Source: an uncultured Paracoccaceae bacterium (GTDB lineage Bacteria; Pseudomonadota; Alphaproteobacteria; Rhodobacterales; Rhodobacteraceae). Taken from it: a stretch of DNA of 64,000 bases. The stretch is from NCBI GenBank assembly GCA_947489325.1, contig CANLDA010000004.1, positions 1 through 64,000 of the forward strand. Reading direction: 5' to 3'. Every line of letters begins with the position of its first letter. Position 1 is the stretch's first letter. Positions 16,879-25,605 of this stretch are shown piece after piece. Made by a program: the position numbers and the translations under genes. The notes beneath the pieces are model-generated. The model was not told where the DNA came from and searched no databases. It saw only the letters and a program-made list of their open reading frames with translations.

Positions 16879-18768
16879 TTGAAACAACCGCTGACCGCAC
16901 CACATACCGTTTTCGGAATTGAGAAATGGGGCAAGGACATGATTGTTGTCCTTGAAAATGGTGAGGTTGGGTTGAAAAATCCTCTGGTTCCCGAAGCCCC
17001 CGCTGTCAGCCTTCCGGGAATTCTGCGCGATCTGGATGATCGTGGCGTACATATGCCACTGGTCTTGCGGGTGTCTTCCTATCTTGAAAATGAAATTCGC
17101 CACCTGAACGAAAGCTTTCGGGCCGCAATTGCGCGCACAGGATACAAGGGTACCTATCGCGGTGTGTTCCCAATCAAGGTCAACCAACAGGCGCAAGTTG
17201 TGGATCGTATTGTCGCCTTTGGTCAGGACTATGATTATGGGCTAGAGGCCGGATCAAAGCCTGAATTGGTGATCGCCTTGGCGCATCGGCTGGCCAAAAA
17301 TGCGTTGATCATCTGCAATGGCATCAAAGACGCAGAGTTCATCCGCCTTGCGATCCTGTCCCGCCAGTTGGGATTTAACACAGTCATCGTACTGGAAAGC
17401 CCAAAAGAGGCCGAGACGGTTATTCAGGTCCACAAAGAGCTGGGAATTGATCCGATCATTGGTGTTCGGGTCAAGTTGACCAACCAGATCAGTGGCAAAT
17501 GGGAAGAAAGTTCCGGGGATCGTTCTGCCTTTGGCATGAATACCGATCAGTTGATGGCAGTCGTTGATAAACTGCGTGACGCGGGATTGCTGCATTGTCT
17601 GAAATTGCAGCATTCGCATCTGGGCAGTCAGGTCGCAGACGTAAACGATGTGCGCCGCGCCGTGGGCGAGGCTTGTCGGTACTACACTGAACTTAAACGC
17701 GAGGGCGTGCCCCTGACCCATTTGGATTTGGGTGGTGGCATGGGTGTTGACTACACCGGAGAGAAAAAAGCCGCGGACAATTCCATCAACTATACCGTTC
17801 CAGAATATTGCGCCAACGTGGTTGAAACCGTGCAATATGCCTTGGACGAGGCCGAAGTCGACCACCCAACCCTAGTCACCGAAAGTGGTCGAGCGGTGGT
17901 CGCGACGTCTTCCATGTTGATTTTCAACGTGTTGGAGGCGACGTTTTATGACGCTCCAAACGCGCCAGAGGCCGAAGCAAGTGACCATCACATGGTCAGT
18001 GACTTAATTGCGATCAATGATTATCTGGCCGCAGATCGATTGCAGGAATGCTGGAACGACGCGATGTTTTATCGCAATGAATTACGCGCATTGTTCCGCC
18101 GCGGCTTTATCAACTTGCGTCAGATGGCGCGCGCTGAGCGGATTTACTTGCACCTGATGGCACGTATTAAAACCTTGGTGGATGGGATCGACGGCCCCAC
18201 CGGCATGGAAGATCAACTGGAAAAGCTGGCGGATATTTACCACTGCAATTTCTCGCTGTTCCAATCTCTGCCAGACGTTTGGGCGATTGATCAACTGCAC
18301 CCGATTGCGCCATTACAAATGTTGAACCAGCCGACCGATCGTCGCGCGGTCTTGTCTGACATCACTTGCGACAGTGACGGCAAGGTTGATAAATTCATTC
18401 TTGCAGATGGCGTTTCGCCGTCACTGCCGGTACATACATTGCCCGAAGATCAACCTTATTACATGGGGGTGTTCTTTGTTGGCGCCTATCAGGAAACGCT
18501 GGGGGATTTGCATAATCTCTTTGGTGACACCAATGTGGTGACCATTGATTTGCGCGCGGATGGCGGGTTTGATCTGCTGCACGAACAAGAGGGCGATACC
18601 ATTCGTCAGGTCATGTCTTATGTGGAATTTGACCCGGATGACTGCGTATCGGCGTTTCGCAAGATGGTGGACGAGGCCATTTCGGATGGCACACTGAAAT
18701 CCAAAGATCGAAAACTGTTGATGGGCGCATATCGCGACAGCATCAACGGCTACACTTACTACGAATAA
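16879..18768 (+). CDS. speA: biosynthetic arginine decarboxylase
   Basis: This 629-residue PLP enzyme (alanine-racemase fold) converts arginine to agmatine and CO2. The PLP lysine is Lys100 in GVFPIKVNQQ; HSHLGSQ, LDLGGGMGVDY and VTESGRAVV are further active-site motifs, and the length matches SpeA. The start is TTG, supported by the GGGGGAAAC site just upstream and by the family N-terminus; no ATG lies nearby. Agmatine would go to the agmatinase 5 kb downstream in the same locus to give putrescine. A carboxynorspermidine dehydrogenase follows after 24 bases. Confidence 0.94.
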   Translation: MKQPLTAPHTVFGIEKWGKDMIVVLENGEVGLKNPLVPEAPAVSLPGILRDLDDRGVHMPLVLRVSSYLENEIRHLNESFRAAIARTGYKGTYRGVFPIKVNQQAQVVDRIVAFGQDYDYGLEAGSKPELVIALAHRLAKNALIICNGIKDAEFIRLAILSRQLGFNTVIVLESPKEAETVIQVHKELGIDPIIGVRVKLTNQISGKWEESSGDRSAFGMNTDQLMAVVDKLRDAGLLHCLKLQHSHLGSQVADVNDVRRAVGEACRYYTELKREGVPLTHLDLGGGMGVDYTGEKKAADNSINYTVPEYCANVVETVQYALDEAEVDHPTLVTESGRAVVATSSMLIFNVLEATFYDAPNAPEAEASDHHMVSDLIAINDYLAADRLQECWNDAMFYRNELRALFRRGFINLRQMARAERIYLHLMARIKTLVDGIDGPTGMEDQLEKLADIYHCNFSLFQSLPDVWAIDQLHPIAPLQMLNQPTDRRAVLSDITCDSDGKVDKFILADGVSPSLPVHTLPEDQPYYMGVFFVGAYQETLGDLHNLFGDTNVVTIDLRADGGFDLLHEQEGDTIRQVMSYVEFDPDDCVSAFRKMVDEAISDGTLKSKDRKLLMGAYRDSINGYTYYE

Positions 18769-18792
18769 CCCAAATTCAAAGGAGAACACTGA

Positions 18793-20004
18793 ATGGGCAA
18801 AACTCTAGTTATCGGTGCGGGAGGCGTGTCTCATGCGGCGGTGCATAAAATGGCCATGAATGCGGGCATTTTTACCGAGATCACGTTGGCAAGCCGTACG
18901 AAGTCAAAATGTGATGACATCGCCAAAAGCGTGAAAGAACGCGTTGGTGTAGACATCAAGACAGCGCAGATCGACGCGATGGATGTGGCCGCGACTGTGG
19001 CTCTTATCAAGGAAACCGGGGCAGAGCTCTTGGTGAACCTCGCGCTGCCTTATCAGGATCTCAAGCTGATGGATGCCTGCCTAGAGGCCGGATGCCATTA
19101 TCTTGATACTGCCAACTACGAACCCGAAGACGAAGCCAAATTCGAATATAGCTGGCAGTGGGCCTATCAGGACCGCTTTAAAAAGGCTGGCCTGACTGCG
19201 ATCTTGGGCTCTGGTTTTGATCCGGGGGTGACCTCTATCTTTGCCAAGTGGGTCAAGAAACATAAACTGGAAACGATCCGTCAGATCGACATTCTGGATG
19301 CCAATGGTGGATCCAACGATCAAGCGTTTGCGACCAACTTTAATCCCGAGATCAACCTGCGCGAAGTGCTGCAAACGGCCCATCATTGGGAAAACGGTGA
19401 ATGGCCCGCAACCGAGGCGATGACCCACAAGGTTGCCTTCGATTTCCCGGGTATTGGCGAGCGCAACATGTACCTCATGTATCACGAGGAACTGGAATCG
19501 ATTGTCAAACACTTCCCAGAAGTCGAACGCGCACGATTCTGGATGACCTTTGGGGATGCATATATCATGCATGCCAAAGTGTTGGAAAATATCGGCATGA
19601 CCCGTATCGATCCCGTGGTGCACGAAGGGCAGGAAATAATTCCTATTCAGTTCCTTAAAACCTTGCTGCCCGATCCCGGCGAGCTGGGCCAAGAAACCAC
19701 AGGGAAGGCGTGTATCGGTGACATCATCACAGGTCAGGCCAAAGATGGATCAGGTGAAAAAACCTATTACATCTACAACATCTGTGATCACGAAGAATGC
19801 TTCCGCGAAGTAGGCTCTCAGGCGGTCAGCTATACCACTGGTATTCCAGCCATGATTGGTGCGGCGCAATTCTTCAAAGGCATTTGGAACGAACCGGGTG
19901 TTTGGAACACGGAACAGCTCGACCCAGACGATTTCATGGATATGCTCAACCATCATGGTTTGCCATGGCAGGTGCACGAACTCGACGGTCCAGTTGATTT
20001 TTGA
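18793..20004 (+). CDS. carboxynorspermidine dehydrogenase (saccharopine-dehydrogenase family)
   Basis: This 403-residue NADPH enzyme condenses putrescine (or diaminopropane) with aspartate semialdehyde to carboxyspermidine (carboxynorspermidine). A Rossmann start (MGKTLVIGAGGVSHAAVHKMA) is followed by the saccharopine-reductase-like domain (LGSGFDPGVTSIFAKW; TNFNPEINLREVLQ; HYLDTANYEPEDEA). The assignment is strengthened by nspC downstream and speA upstream. A ribosome site GGAG precedes the ATG. The gene ends in a strong terminator at 20011, so the downstream pair may be expressed partly separately. Confidence 0.92.
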   Translation: MGKTLVIGAGGVSHAAVHKMAMNAGIFTEITLASRTKSKCDDIAKSVKERVGVDIKTAQIDAMDVAATVALIKETGAELLVNLALPYQDLKLMDACLEAGCHYLDTANYEPEDEAKFEYSWQWAYQDRFKKAGLTAILGSGFDPGVTSIFAKWVKKHKLETIRQIDILDANGGSNDQAFATNFNPEINLREVLQTAHHWENGEWPATEAMTHKVAFDFPGIGERNMYLMYHEELESIVKHFPEVERARFWMTFGDAYIMHAKVLENIGMTRIDPVVHEGQEIIPIQFLKTLLPDPGELGQETTGKACIGDIITGQAKDGSGEKTYYIYNICDHEECFREVGSQAVSYTTGIPAMIGAAQFFKGIWNEPGVWNTEQLDPDDFMDMLNHHGLPWQVHELDGPVDF

Positions 20005-20010
20005 CTCTAC

Positions 20011-20036
20011 GGGGGCGGCATCACCCGCCCCCTTTT
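20011..20036 (+). terminator. Rho-independent terminator inside the polyamine locus
   Basis: An 8-bp GC stem (GGGGGCGG / CCGCCCCC) is followed by TTTTCTTCTT, six bases after the dehydrogenase stop. It would reduce readthrough into nspC-speB, implying a second promoter or partial attenuation. Confidence 0.8.
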
Positions 20037-20060
20037 CTTCTTGGGTGAAATATCCTGGGG
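20035..20060 (-). repeat. dispersed intergenic element, copy 2
   Basis: On the minus strand this reads CCCCAGGATATTT-CAC-CCAAGAAGAA, the same core as at 4470-4495 except for three central bases. It abuts the terminator, sharing its T-rich tail. On its other side lies a G-rich hairpin (20060-20080, GGGGG and CCCCC runs). Both copies therefore sit beside GC-rich hairpins at gene ends. Confidence 0.7.
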
Positions 20061-20138
20061 GTTTGGGGGGAACCCCCAAGTTAAGAATGCGTTTGGGGGC
20101 AACCTCAAGGAGACGCATAAAATGATGGGGATCTTCTC

Positions 20139-21308
20139 ATGTCCGACATAATGACAACCCAAGCCGGCGATCCCGGTGCGTTTCGAAATTTTGATCTTTC
20201 GCGCGTGCCTAGCCCCTGCTTTGTGGTGGATGAAAAAGCCATAGAGCAAAACCTCGCACTCCTGAAAGATGTGGCGGATCGTTCTGGCGCGCATGTGCTT
20301 TCAGCACTCAAGGCGTTTTCCATGTTTTCACTGGCCCCCTTGGTGCGTCAGTATCTTGGCGGCACTTGCGCCAGCGGCATTTATGAGGCCCGTCTTGGCC
20401 GCGAGGAATACGGCGGCGAGGTTGCAACATTCTGCGCAGGCTACAAAGACAGCGAGATCGACGAAATCCTCGCGCTGTCTGATCACATCATCTTTAACAG
20501 CCCCACCCAGAAAGACCGCTTTCTCGTCAAGGCACAGGCGGCGGGTGTTCAGGTGGGTCTGCGCATCAACCCAGAACATTCCGAAGGGGAAATCCCCCAA
20601 TATGATCCCTGCGCCCCATGCTCGCGGCTTGGCTATCCCATCAGTCGTCTGACCGCGCAGGACATGCAGGGTGTGGACGGTATCCACATGCACACCCTTT
20701 GCGAACAAGATGTGCAACCCTTGATGCGCACGTGGTCTGCGGTGGAATTCAAGCTGATCCCTTACTATGACCAACTCAAATGGATCAATTTTGGTGGCGG
20801 GCACCATATCAGCCGCGTCGATTATGATCGCGAGGTCTTGATCGCTTTTGTGAAGGATATTCGCGAGAAATACGAGGTGGATGTTTATCTGGAGCCGGGC
20901 GAAGCCGTGGCGTTGGATGCAGGCATCCTTGTGGGTGAAATCCTCGACTTACCGCAGAATGGAATAAACCTTGCGATCACCGATGTTTCTGCGACGTGCC
21001 ATATGCCTGACGTGATCGAGGCACCATATCGCCCGGCATTGCTGGGCGAGGCAGAAACAGGCCATACCTATCGGCTGGGCGGGCCATCGTGTCTCGCTGG
21101 GGATGTGATCGGTGACTACACATGGGCCGCACCTTTGCAAATCGGAGATCGTTTCGCATTTCTGGATCAAGCGCATTATTCGATGGTGAAAACCAACACG
21201 TTCAACGGGGTGCCGTTGCCTACAATTGCGCTGTGGAACAGTGACGCCGACACGTTGAAAATTATCAAAGAATTTGGCTATGACGATTTCAAGGAGCGCC
21301 TGTCATGA
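20139..21308 (+). CDS. nspC: carboxynorspermidine decarboxylase
   Basis: This 389-residue PLP decarboxylase of the alanine-racemase fold converts carboxyspermidine to spermidine (or carboxynorspermidine to norspermidine). Lys58 in HVLSALKAFSMF is the likely PLP lysine. EPGEAVALDAG and GGPSCLAGDVIGDY, with the catalytic Cys, are typical, as is the end of the barrel HYSMVKTNTFNGV. An alternative start four codons in (MTTQAGD) is equally possible. The ATGA overlap with speB shows coupling. With its neighbours it supplies the SAM-independent spermidine route. Confidence 0.94.
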   Translation: MSDIMTTQAGDPGAFRNFDLSRVPSPCFVVDEKAIEQNLALLKDVADRSGAHVLSALKAFSMFSLAPLVRQYLGGTCASGIYEARLGREEYGGEVATFCAGYKDSEIDEILALSDHIIFNSPTQKDRFLVKAQAAGVQVGLRINPEHSEGEIPQYDPCAPCSRLGYPISRLTAQDMQGVDGIHMHTLCEQDVQPLMRTWSAVEFKLIPYYDQLKWINFGGGHHISRVDYDREVLIAFVKDIREKYEVDVYLEPGEAVALDAGILVGEILDLPQNGINLAITDVSATCHMPDVIEAPYRPALLGEAETGHTYRLGGPSCLAGDVIGDYTWAAPLQIGDRFAFLDQAHYSMVKTNTFNGVPLPTIALWNSDADTLKIIKEFGYDDFKERLS

Positions 21309-22150
21309 GCATCTTTCTGGATAGTGAACTGACCACCGATGAGCGCAGCGAAGAGGGTGCGCGCTTTCATGTGATCCCGGTGCCGCTGGAACGTACCGTG
21401 TCCTATGGGTCAGGCACTGCAGATGGCCCTTCTGCCATTATCGAGGCAAGTAACGAATTGGAACGCATCACCAATGGCGCAGAACCCTGCGCTGCGGGGA
21501 TTTTCACAGAGGGCCCATTGGATTGCACCGGGGAAATGCCCGACGTGATGGAGCGACTCGCATGCCGTACAGAGGCAGTTGTGACTGCGGGCAAAATCCC
21601 GGTCACGCTGGGCGGGGAACATTCCCTGTCTTATGGGGCGGTTATGGGGGTTGCGCGGGCATTGGGCCGTCCGATCGGATTGGTGCAAATCGATGCCCAT
21701 GCCGATTTGCGTGTGGCCTATCAGGGCAACACACATTCCCACGCCTCGGTTATGCATTTGTTGGCCGAAAAAGGCGTGTGTCTGGCGCAATTTGGCGTGC
21801 GCGCGCTGTGTCAACAAGAGGTCGACAGCCGTACGGCCAATAACGTCTTTTTCAAAGACGCAGAAGAGTTGGTCACGGGCAATATCCACGCGATTGATCT
21901 GCCAGAGGATTTTCCCAAAGACGTCTATGTCAGCTTTGATGTGGATGGACTGGATCCTTCGCAGATGCCTGCAACTGGTACACCTGTACCTGGTGGGTTA
22001 GGGTATTATCAGGCGTTGCAACTGGTGGAACATGCGTTGAAAGGACGGCGCTGTGTTGGCTTGGATGTGGTGGAATTGGCCCCCGATGGCAATGCAGCAT
22101 GGGATTTCACGGCCGCACAGATCACCTATCGCTTGATGGCTGCGTGCTAG
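21305..22150 (+). CDS. speB: agmatinase (ureohydrolase family)
   Basis: This 281-residue Mn-dependent hydrolase converts agmatine to putrescine and urea. The metal ligands are all present: His106 in GGEHSLSYG, Asp130/His132/Asp134 in IDAHADLR, and Asp212/Asp214 in SFDVDGLDP. The pathway context (speA, nspC) favours agmatine over arginine or guanidinobutyrate as substrate. It starts within the nspC stop (ATGA). Together the four genes encode arginine to agmatine to putrescine to carboxyspermidine to spermidine. Confidence 0.92.
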   Translation: MSIFLDSELTTDERSEEGARFHVIPVPLERTVSYGSGTADGPSAIIEASNELERITNGAEPCAAGIFTEGPLDCTGEMPDVMERLACRTEAVVTAGKIPVTLGGEHSLSYGAVMGVARALGRPIGLVQIDAHADLRVAYQGNTHSHASVMHLLAEKGVCLAQFGVRALCQQEVDSRTANNVFFKDAEELVTGNIHAIDLPEDFPKDVYVSFDVDGLDPSQMPATGTPVPGGLGYYQALQLVEHALKGRRCVGLDVVELAPDGNAAWDFTAAQITYRLMAAC

Positions 22151-22159
22151 GGCAAGCTT

Positions 22160-22804
22160 TTACATAAACCAGAAAATCAAAGGCACGGGTGCAACTGCGC
22201 ACAGGATGCACAAAATATAGGGCAGGGGCGGATACAGTTTTGACGCCCCTGCTGCCAGCGCCAACCCGCCGCCACCGCCAACGATGGCATTTCCGGGCGT
22301 GTTGATGGCAATGGCCAATACCAGATACCGATTGCGAAAAATGGTGGCCGCGATCCGCGATGGCATCTTATCTGCCATCATATCCATGCGTTTTTTGGTA
22401 CTCTTGATGTTTGTGTTCAAGGCCAACTGCGCAGCTTTGTGCAGACCCAACCAGTTCAATCCCCGTGCAACAGCACTGATTGGAACAAGACGCCCAACAC
22501 AATATGACAAAACCAAAGCAACCACCATTCCGGCATAAACCACAGGTGCAGCTTTGGCGCCAAACAGCAGCAACATCGCCAATCCGATTTCCGCAGCCGG
22601 AACAAACGGTATTGCAGCAATCACCACATAGGCGGTCAAGGCACTTATCACCATGAAATGTGCAGCTGGATCCTCTGTAGAGGTAACATCAAGAAAAGCA
22701 CGTTTGCTAAGGGCATCTCCTGCCAGCACACCTGCCACCAGCAAGAGCCCATACATCACCAAGGCGCGTCGTGCGGCCCAAAGTCTGGTCCAAAACGCGG
22801 TCAT
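22160..22804 (-). CDS. hypothetical polytopic membrane protein (TVP38/DedA-like features)
   Basis: About 214 residues with four to five hydrophobic helices. The segment IPFVPAAEIGLAMLLLFGAK and the later NTPGNAIVGGGGGLALAAG recall the re-entrant motifs of VTT/TVP38 or DedA-type membrane proteins, but I am not certain of the family. The start at MTAFWTRLWAARR is chosen because the 44 residues before it are polar and unlike the rest. It is convergent with speB, 9 bases from its stop, and divergent from the large catabolic cluster. Function is unknown. Confidence 0.6.
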   Translation of the reverse strand: MTAFWTRLWAARRALVMYGLLLVAGVLAGDALSKRAFLDVTSTEDPAAHFMVISALTAYVVIAAIPFVPAAEIGLAMLLLFGAKAAPVVYAGMVVALVLSYCVGRLVPISAVARGLNWLGLHKAAQLALNTNIKSTKKRMDMMADKMPSRIAATIFRNRYLVLAIAINTPGNAIVGGGGGLALAAGASKLYPPLPYILCILCAVAPVPLIFWFM

Positions 22805-22970
22805 GGTTTTTCCAGTATTTGGCACGCGTGAACTGAATTTGCGACATTCAACGTGCTGGATCGGCAGAAAGGCTGAAAATTCAGGGCCATCGTTTGATGG
22901 TAAACTGATTGTGCGTATCCACAAGGAAGAATGCACAAAAGGGCCCTAACATTGAAAACCAAGGGGAATT

Positions 22971-23032
22971 CATGACTTGATAGTCGAAGTGGTGGTGTGA
23001 AGATGTTTGGGTTAGTTTTGGATTAAGTCATG
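22971..23032. promoter_or_regulatory. inverted repeat CATGACTT ... AAGTCATG upstream of the catabolic cluster
   Basis: Perfect 8-bp arms at 22971-22978 and 23025-23032, 46 bases apart, lie about 145 bases before the first Rieske start in a 370-base gap. A second, weaker pair (ATCAAA / TTTGAT) lies at about 23053-23078. Widely spaced arms suggest two binding sites for a looping regulator. No regulator gene is adjacent. The rest of the gap 22805-23174 shows no gene. Confidence 0.35.
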
Positions 23033-23174
23033 TCGATATTTTTTGTTCTTTTATCAAAGTCAAATTCGGCGTTTGATTATGCAACCCTGATGCGCGACTC
23101 AGATGAAATTGGTGACATTGGCAACGGCCTGCACCCGATCAGGACATAGAGTTTATTTGAACAAGGAGGCTATG

Positions 23175-24320
23175 ATGGCCAAGGATCATATCGACCCAGT
23201 TCAAGCCTTGCGCGAGAACACTGCAATTCCTTTTGAACAGGCACGTGCCATGCCGCCTTCGGTCTATACCACCGATGCATTCCTGCAGCAGGAGTTGGAA
23301 CATGTTTTTTCCAAGGATTGGTTTTGTGTGGGCCGTGCGGACGCTTTGGCCAATCCCGGCGATTACACCACATGTGATTTGGCAGGACAGCCTGTTGTCG
23401 TGATCCGTGACAAAGATGGCACCCTGCGCGCCATGTCCAATGTCTGTTTGCATCGCATGTCCACCTTGTTGCAAGGGCGCGGCAACAAACGGTCCATCGT
23501 GTGCCCGTATCACGCTTGGACTTACAACCTTGATGGCAGCTTGCGCGGCGCCCCTGCGATGACCTTGAACGAAGGCTTCTGCAAGGATCAATACAAACTG
23601 CCCAAAGTGCGTTGCGAAGAATGGCTTGGTTGGGTGTTCATCACATTGAACACCGAGGCCCCAACGGTTGCAGATCAGCTCTCTCAGGTCGCAGACATGG
23701 TCGAGGGCTATGACATGACCAATTACACCGAGGCGTTTTACGAAGAGCACGTCTGGGATACCAATTGGAAGGTTCTGGCCGAAAATTTCATGGAAAGCTA
23801 TCACTTGCCAGTGTGCCATGCCGGCACCATTGGTGGGCTGAGCAAGCTGGAAGATATGGTTTGCCCACCCGGCCTGCCTGCGTTCAACTATCACACTATT
23901 CTGAAAGACGAGAGCCTGCGTATTGCTATGGCACATGCCAGCAATGATCGCCTGAAAGGCGAAGAGCGTCGCACGACGTTTTTGCTGGCGCTGTATCCCA
24001 GCCTGATGATCACGCTGACGCCGGGGTATTTTTGGTATCTGTCGCTGCATCCCGTCAGCCCGGGCAAGGTACACATTCGTTTTGGTGGTGGCATGTCTGA
24101 TGACTATAAGGACGATGCAGATGCGCAACAAAACTTTGCAGACCTGAAAACATTGCTGGATGATGTGAACGTCGAAGACCGTGGCTGCACTGAAAAAGTC
24201 TATCGTGGTTTGTGTTCTGACGCCGCTGAACCGGGACATCTAAGTCATCTGGAGCGCCCGAACTATGACTTCGCGCAATACCTGATGGCACGTATTGATG
24301 CTGGTACAAACGTAACCTAG
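23175..24320 (+). CDS. Rieske non-haem iron oxygenase, alpha-subunit type (first of pair)
   Basis: About 381 residues. The Rieske [2Fe-2S] ligands are Cys91, His93, Cys110 and His113 (CLHRMSTLLQ ... IVCPYHAW). The mononuclear iron site in the second half is seen in ENFMESYHLPVCHAG. This is the fold of glycine-betaine, stachydrine and carnitine oxygenases, which N-demethylate or cleave quaternary amines using O2 and an external reductase. The ribosome site AAGGAGG sits 5 bases before this ATG; an ATG one codon earlier is too close. It is followed 15 bases later by a second, diverged Rieske gene. No reductase is encoded nearby. Confidence 0.88.
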   Translation: MAKDHIDPVQALRENTAIPFEQARAMPPSVYTTDAFLQQELEHVFSKDWFCVGRADALANPGDYTTCDLAGQPVVVIRDKDGTLRAMSNVCLHRMSTLLQGRGNKRSIVCPYHAWTYNLDGSLRGAPAMTLNEGFCKDQYKLPKVRCEEWLGWVFITLNTEAPTVADQLSQVADMVEGYDMTNYTEAFYEEHVWDTNWKVLAENFMESYHLPVCHAGTIGGLSKLEDMVCPPGLPAFNYHTILKDESLRIAMAHASNDRLKGEERRTTFLLALYPSLMITLTPGYFWYLSLHPVSPGKVHIRFGGGMSDDYKDDADAQQNFADLKTLLDDVNVEDRGCTEKVYRGLCSDAAEPGHLSHLERPNYDFAQYLMARIDAGTNVT

Positions 24321-24335
24321 GCAGGGGGGAATTTG

Positions 24336-25472
24336 ATGACTTCTGTGAGTGATATTCGCGCCCATCTCAAGGCCATCGCATCGCTTCCGGCGGATCGGCC
24401 AATGACGATGCCCGGTACTTTTTATACGGATGCTGCGTTCTTTGACTGGGAAAAGGACACCGTACTGCGTCATGGCTGGCATGTTCTTGGTCGTACGGAT
24501 GAAATTCCTGAACCGGGCGACTATTTCTGCGTGCAGCTGTATAATGAGCCGCTGATCGTAGTGCGTGGGGATGATGGCGAAATTCGCATCTTGGCCAATG
24601 TATGCCGTCATCGCGGCATGCCTTTGGCCGAGGGGCGCGGTAATGTAAAACGCTTTGTCTGTTCCTATCACGCATGGGCCTATGGACGCGATGGCAGTTT
24701 GCTGCGGGCCGCGCGGATGGATAACGCCGGGTTTGACGCGAAATCCTGCAAGTTACACGGCTTTAACACAGTGATTTGGAACGGCTTTATCTATGTGAAT
24801 CTGGACGCCACCGCCGCACCATTTACAGATGAAACCGCAGACCTTGATGGGCTGCTGGAAAACTATGCACCGGATGAATTTCGTCTTGTGCATGTCGAAG
24901 AAGGCGTTTGGAATACCAACTGGAAATGTCTGGTTGAGAATTTCATGGAAGGCTATCACCTGTCGGTGGTTCACCCACAAACGTTGCATGGATATACGCC
25001 TACTGGTCTGGCCCGTAAGGCAGCTTCTGGCCCTGGCTTCACCAGCTATTGCGCGAATTACCCAGATGGGATTGAATCGCGAGGCACCGGTGCTCCGGGA
25101 TTGAGTGCTGAGGAATGTCATCGCTCATCCTTGTTTGCAATCTTCCCAACGCAAGTCGCAAGTCAGGCCGCAAGCCTTTTGGTTTCGTTGTATATTTTCC
25201 CATTGTCGGCAGATCAGATCAACGTGAAATGGACGATGTCGGTTTATGGCGATGATCTGGATGCTGAAACCATTGCGCAACGGATTGAATTGTGGAGCGA
25301 AGTGAACCGCGAAGACCGTGAAAAGCTGGAACGCATGCAGGTTGCCTTGCGCTCGTCGCATGCAGAGGCAGGGCCGCTTGCCGGGGATGATCTGGAAGGC
25401 ACCATTCGTGATTTCCACCTGTGGTTTGCAGCACAAGACCAACATATGCCGCAGGTCAACGCGGCGGAATAA
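24336..25472 (+). CDS. Rieske non-haem iron oxygenase, alpha-subunit type (second of pair)
   Basis: 378 residues, with Rieske ligands Cys90, His92, Cys109 and His112 (VCRHRGMPLAEG ... FVCSYHAWAYG) and the iron site in ENFMEGYHLSVVHPQT. By eye it shares the domain order of its neighbour but is clearly a different paralogue. Both keep every metal ligand, so both should be catalytic rather than one structural. The start follows AGGGGGGAATTTG. It could act on a second methyl group or a later intermediate. A hairpin follows 9 bases after the stop. Confidence 0.88.
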   Translation: MTSVSDIRAHLKAIASLPADRPMTMPGTFYTDAAFFDWEKDTVLRHGWHVLGRTDEIPEPGDYFCVQLYNEPLIVVRGDDGEIRILANVCRHRGMPLAEGRGNVKRFVCSYHAWAYGRDGSLLRAARMDNAGFDAKSCKLHGFNTVIWNGFIYVNLDATAAPFTDETADLDGLLENYAPDEFRLVHVEEGVWNTNWKCLVENFMEGYHLSVVHPQTLHGYTPTGLARKAASGPGFTSYCANYPDGIESRGTGAPGLSAEECHRSSLFAIFPTQVASQAASLLVSLYIFPLSADQINVKWTMSVYGDDLDAETIAQRIELWSEVNREDREKLERMQVALRSSHAEAGPLAGDDLEGTIRDFHLWFAAQDQHMPQVNAAE

Positions 25473-25480
25473 GAATAAGC

Positions 25481-25510
25481 ATGGCGTCTTCTCAGGGCGC
25501 CATTTGCTTT
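25481..25510 (+). terminator. weak terminator or attenuator after the Rieske pair
   Basis: ATGGCG / CGCCAT, a 6-bp stem with an 11-base loop, followed by TTGCTTT. The short stem suggests partial termination, which would make the Rieske pair more abundant than the genes below. The remaining ~95 bases before the next gene are AT-rich and may hold a second promoter. Confidence 0.45.
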
Positions 25511-25605
25511 GCCAATGCAAAAAATTCTTTCAGCGGTTTTTTGATTTGCTCAAATGAAAATTTCGGGGCTACGGTGATGTTGTTGCTTTGATGCAGGAAC
25601 ATTGA

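Noticed and set aside
23139-24239. Minus-strand open frame of over 360 codons opposite the first Rieske gene
   Set aside because: It is a shadow of a confidently identified gene; the composition is unlike a real protein and it has no motif.
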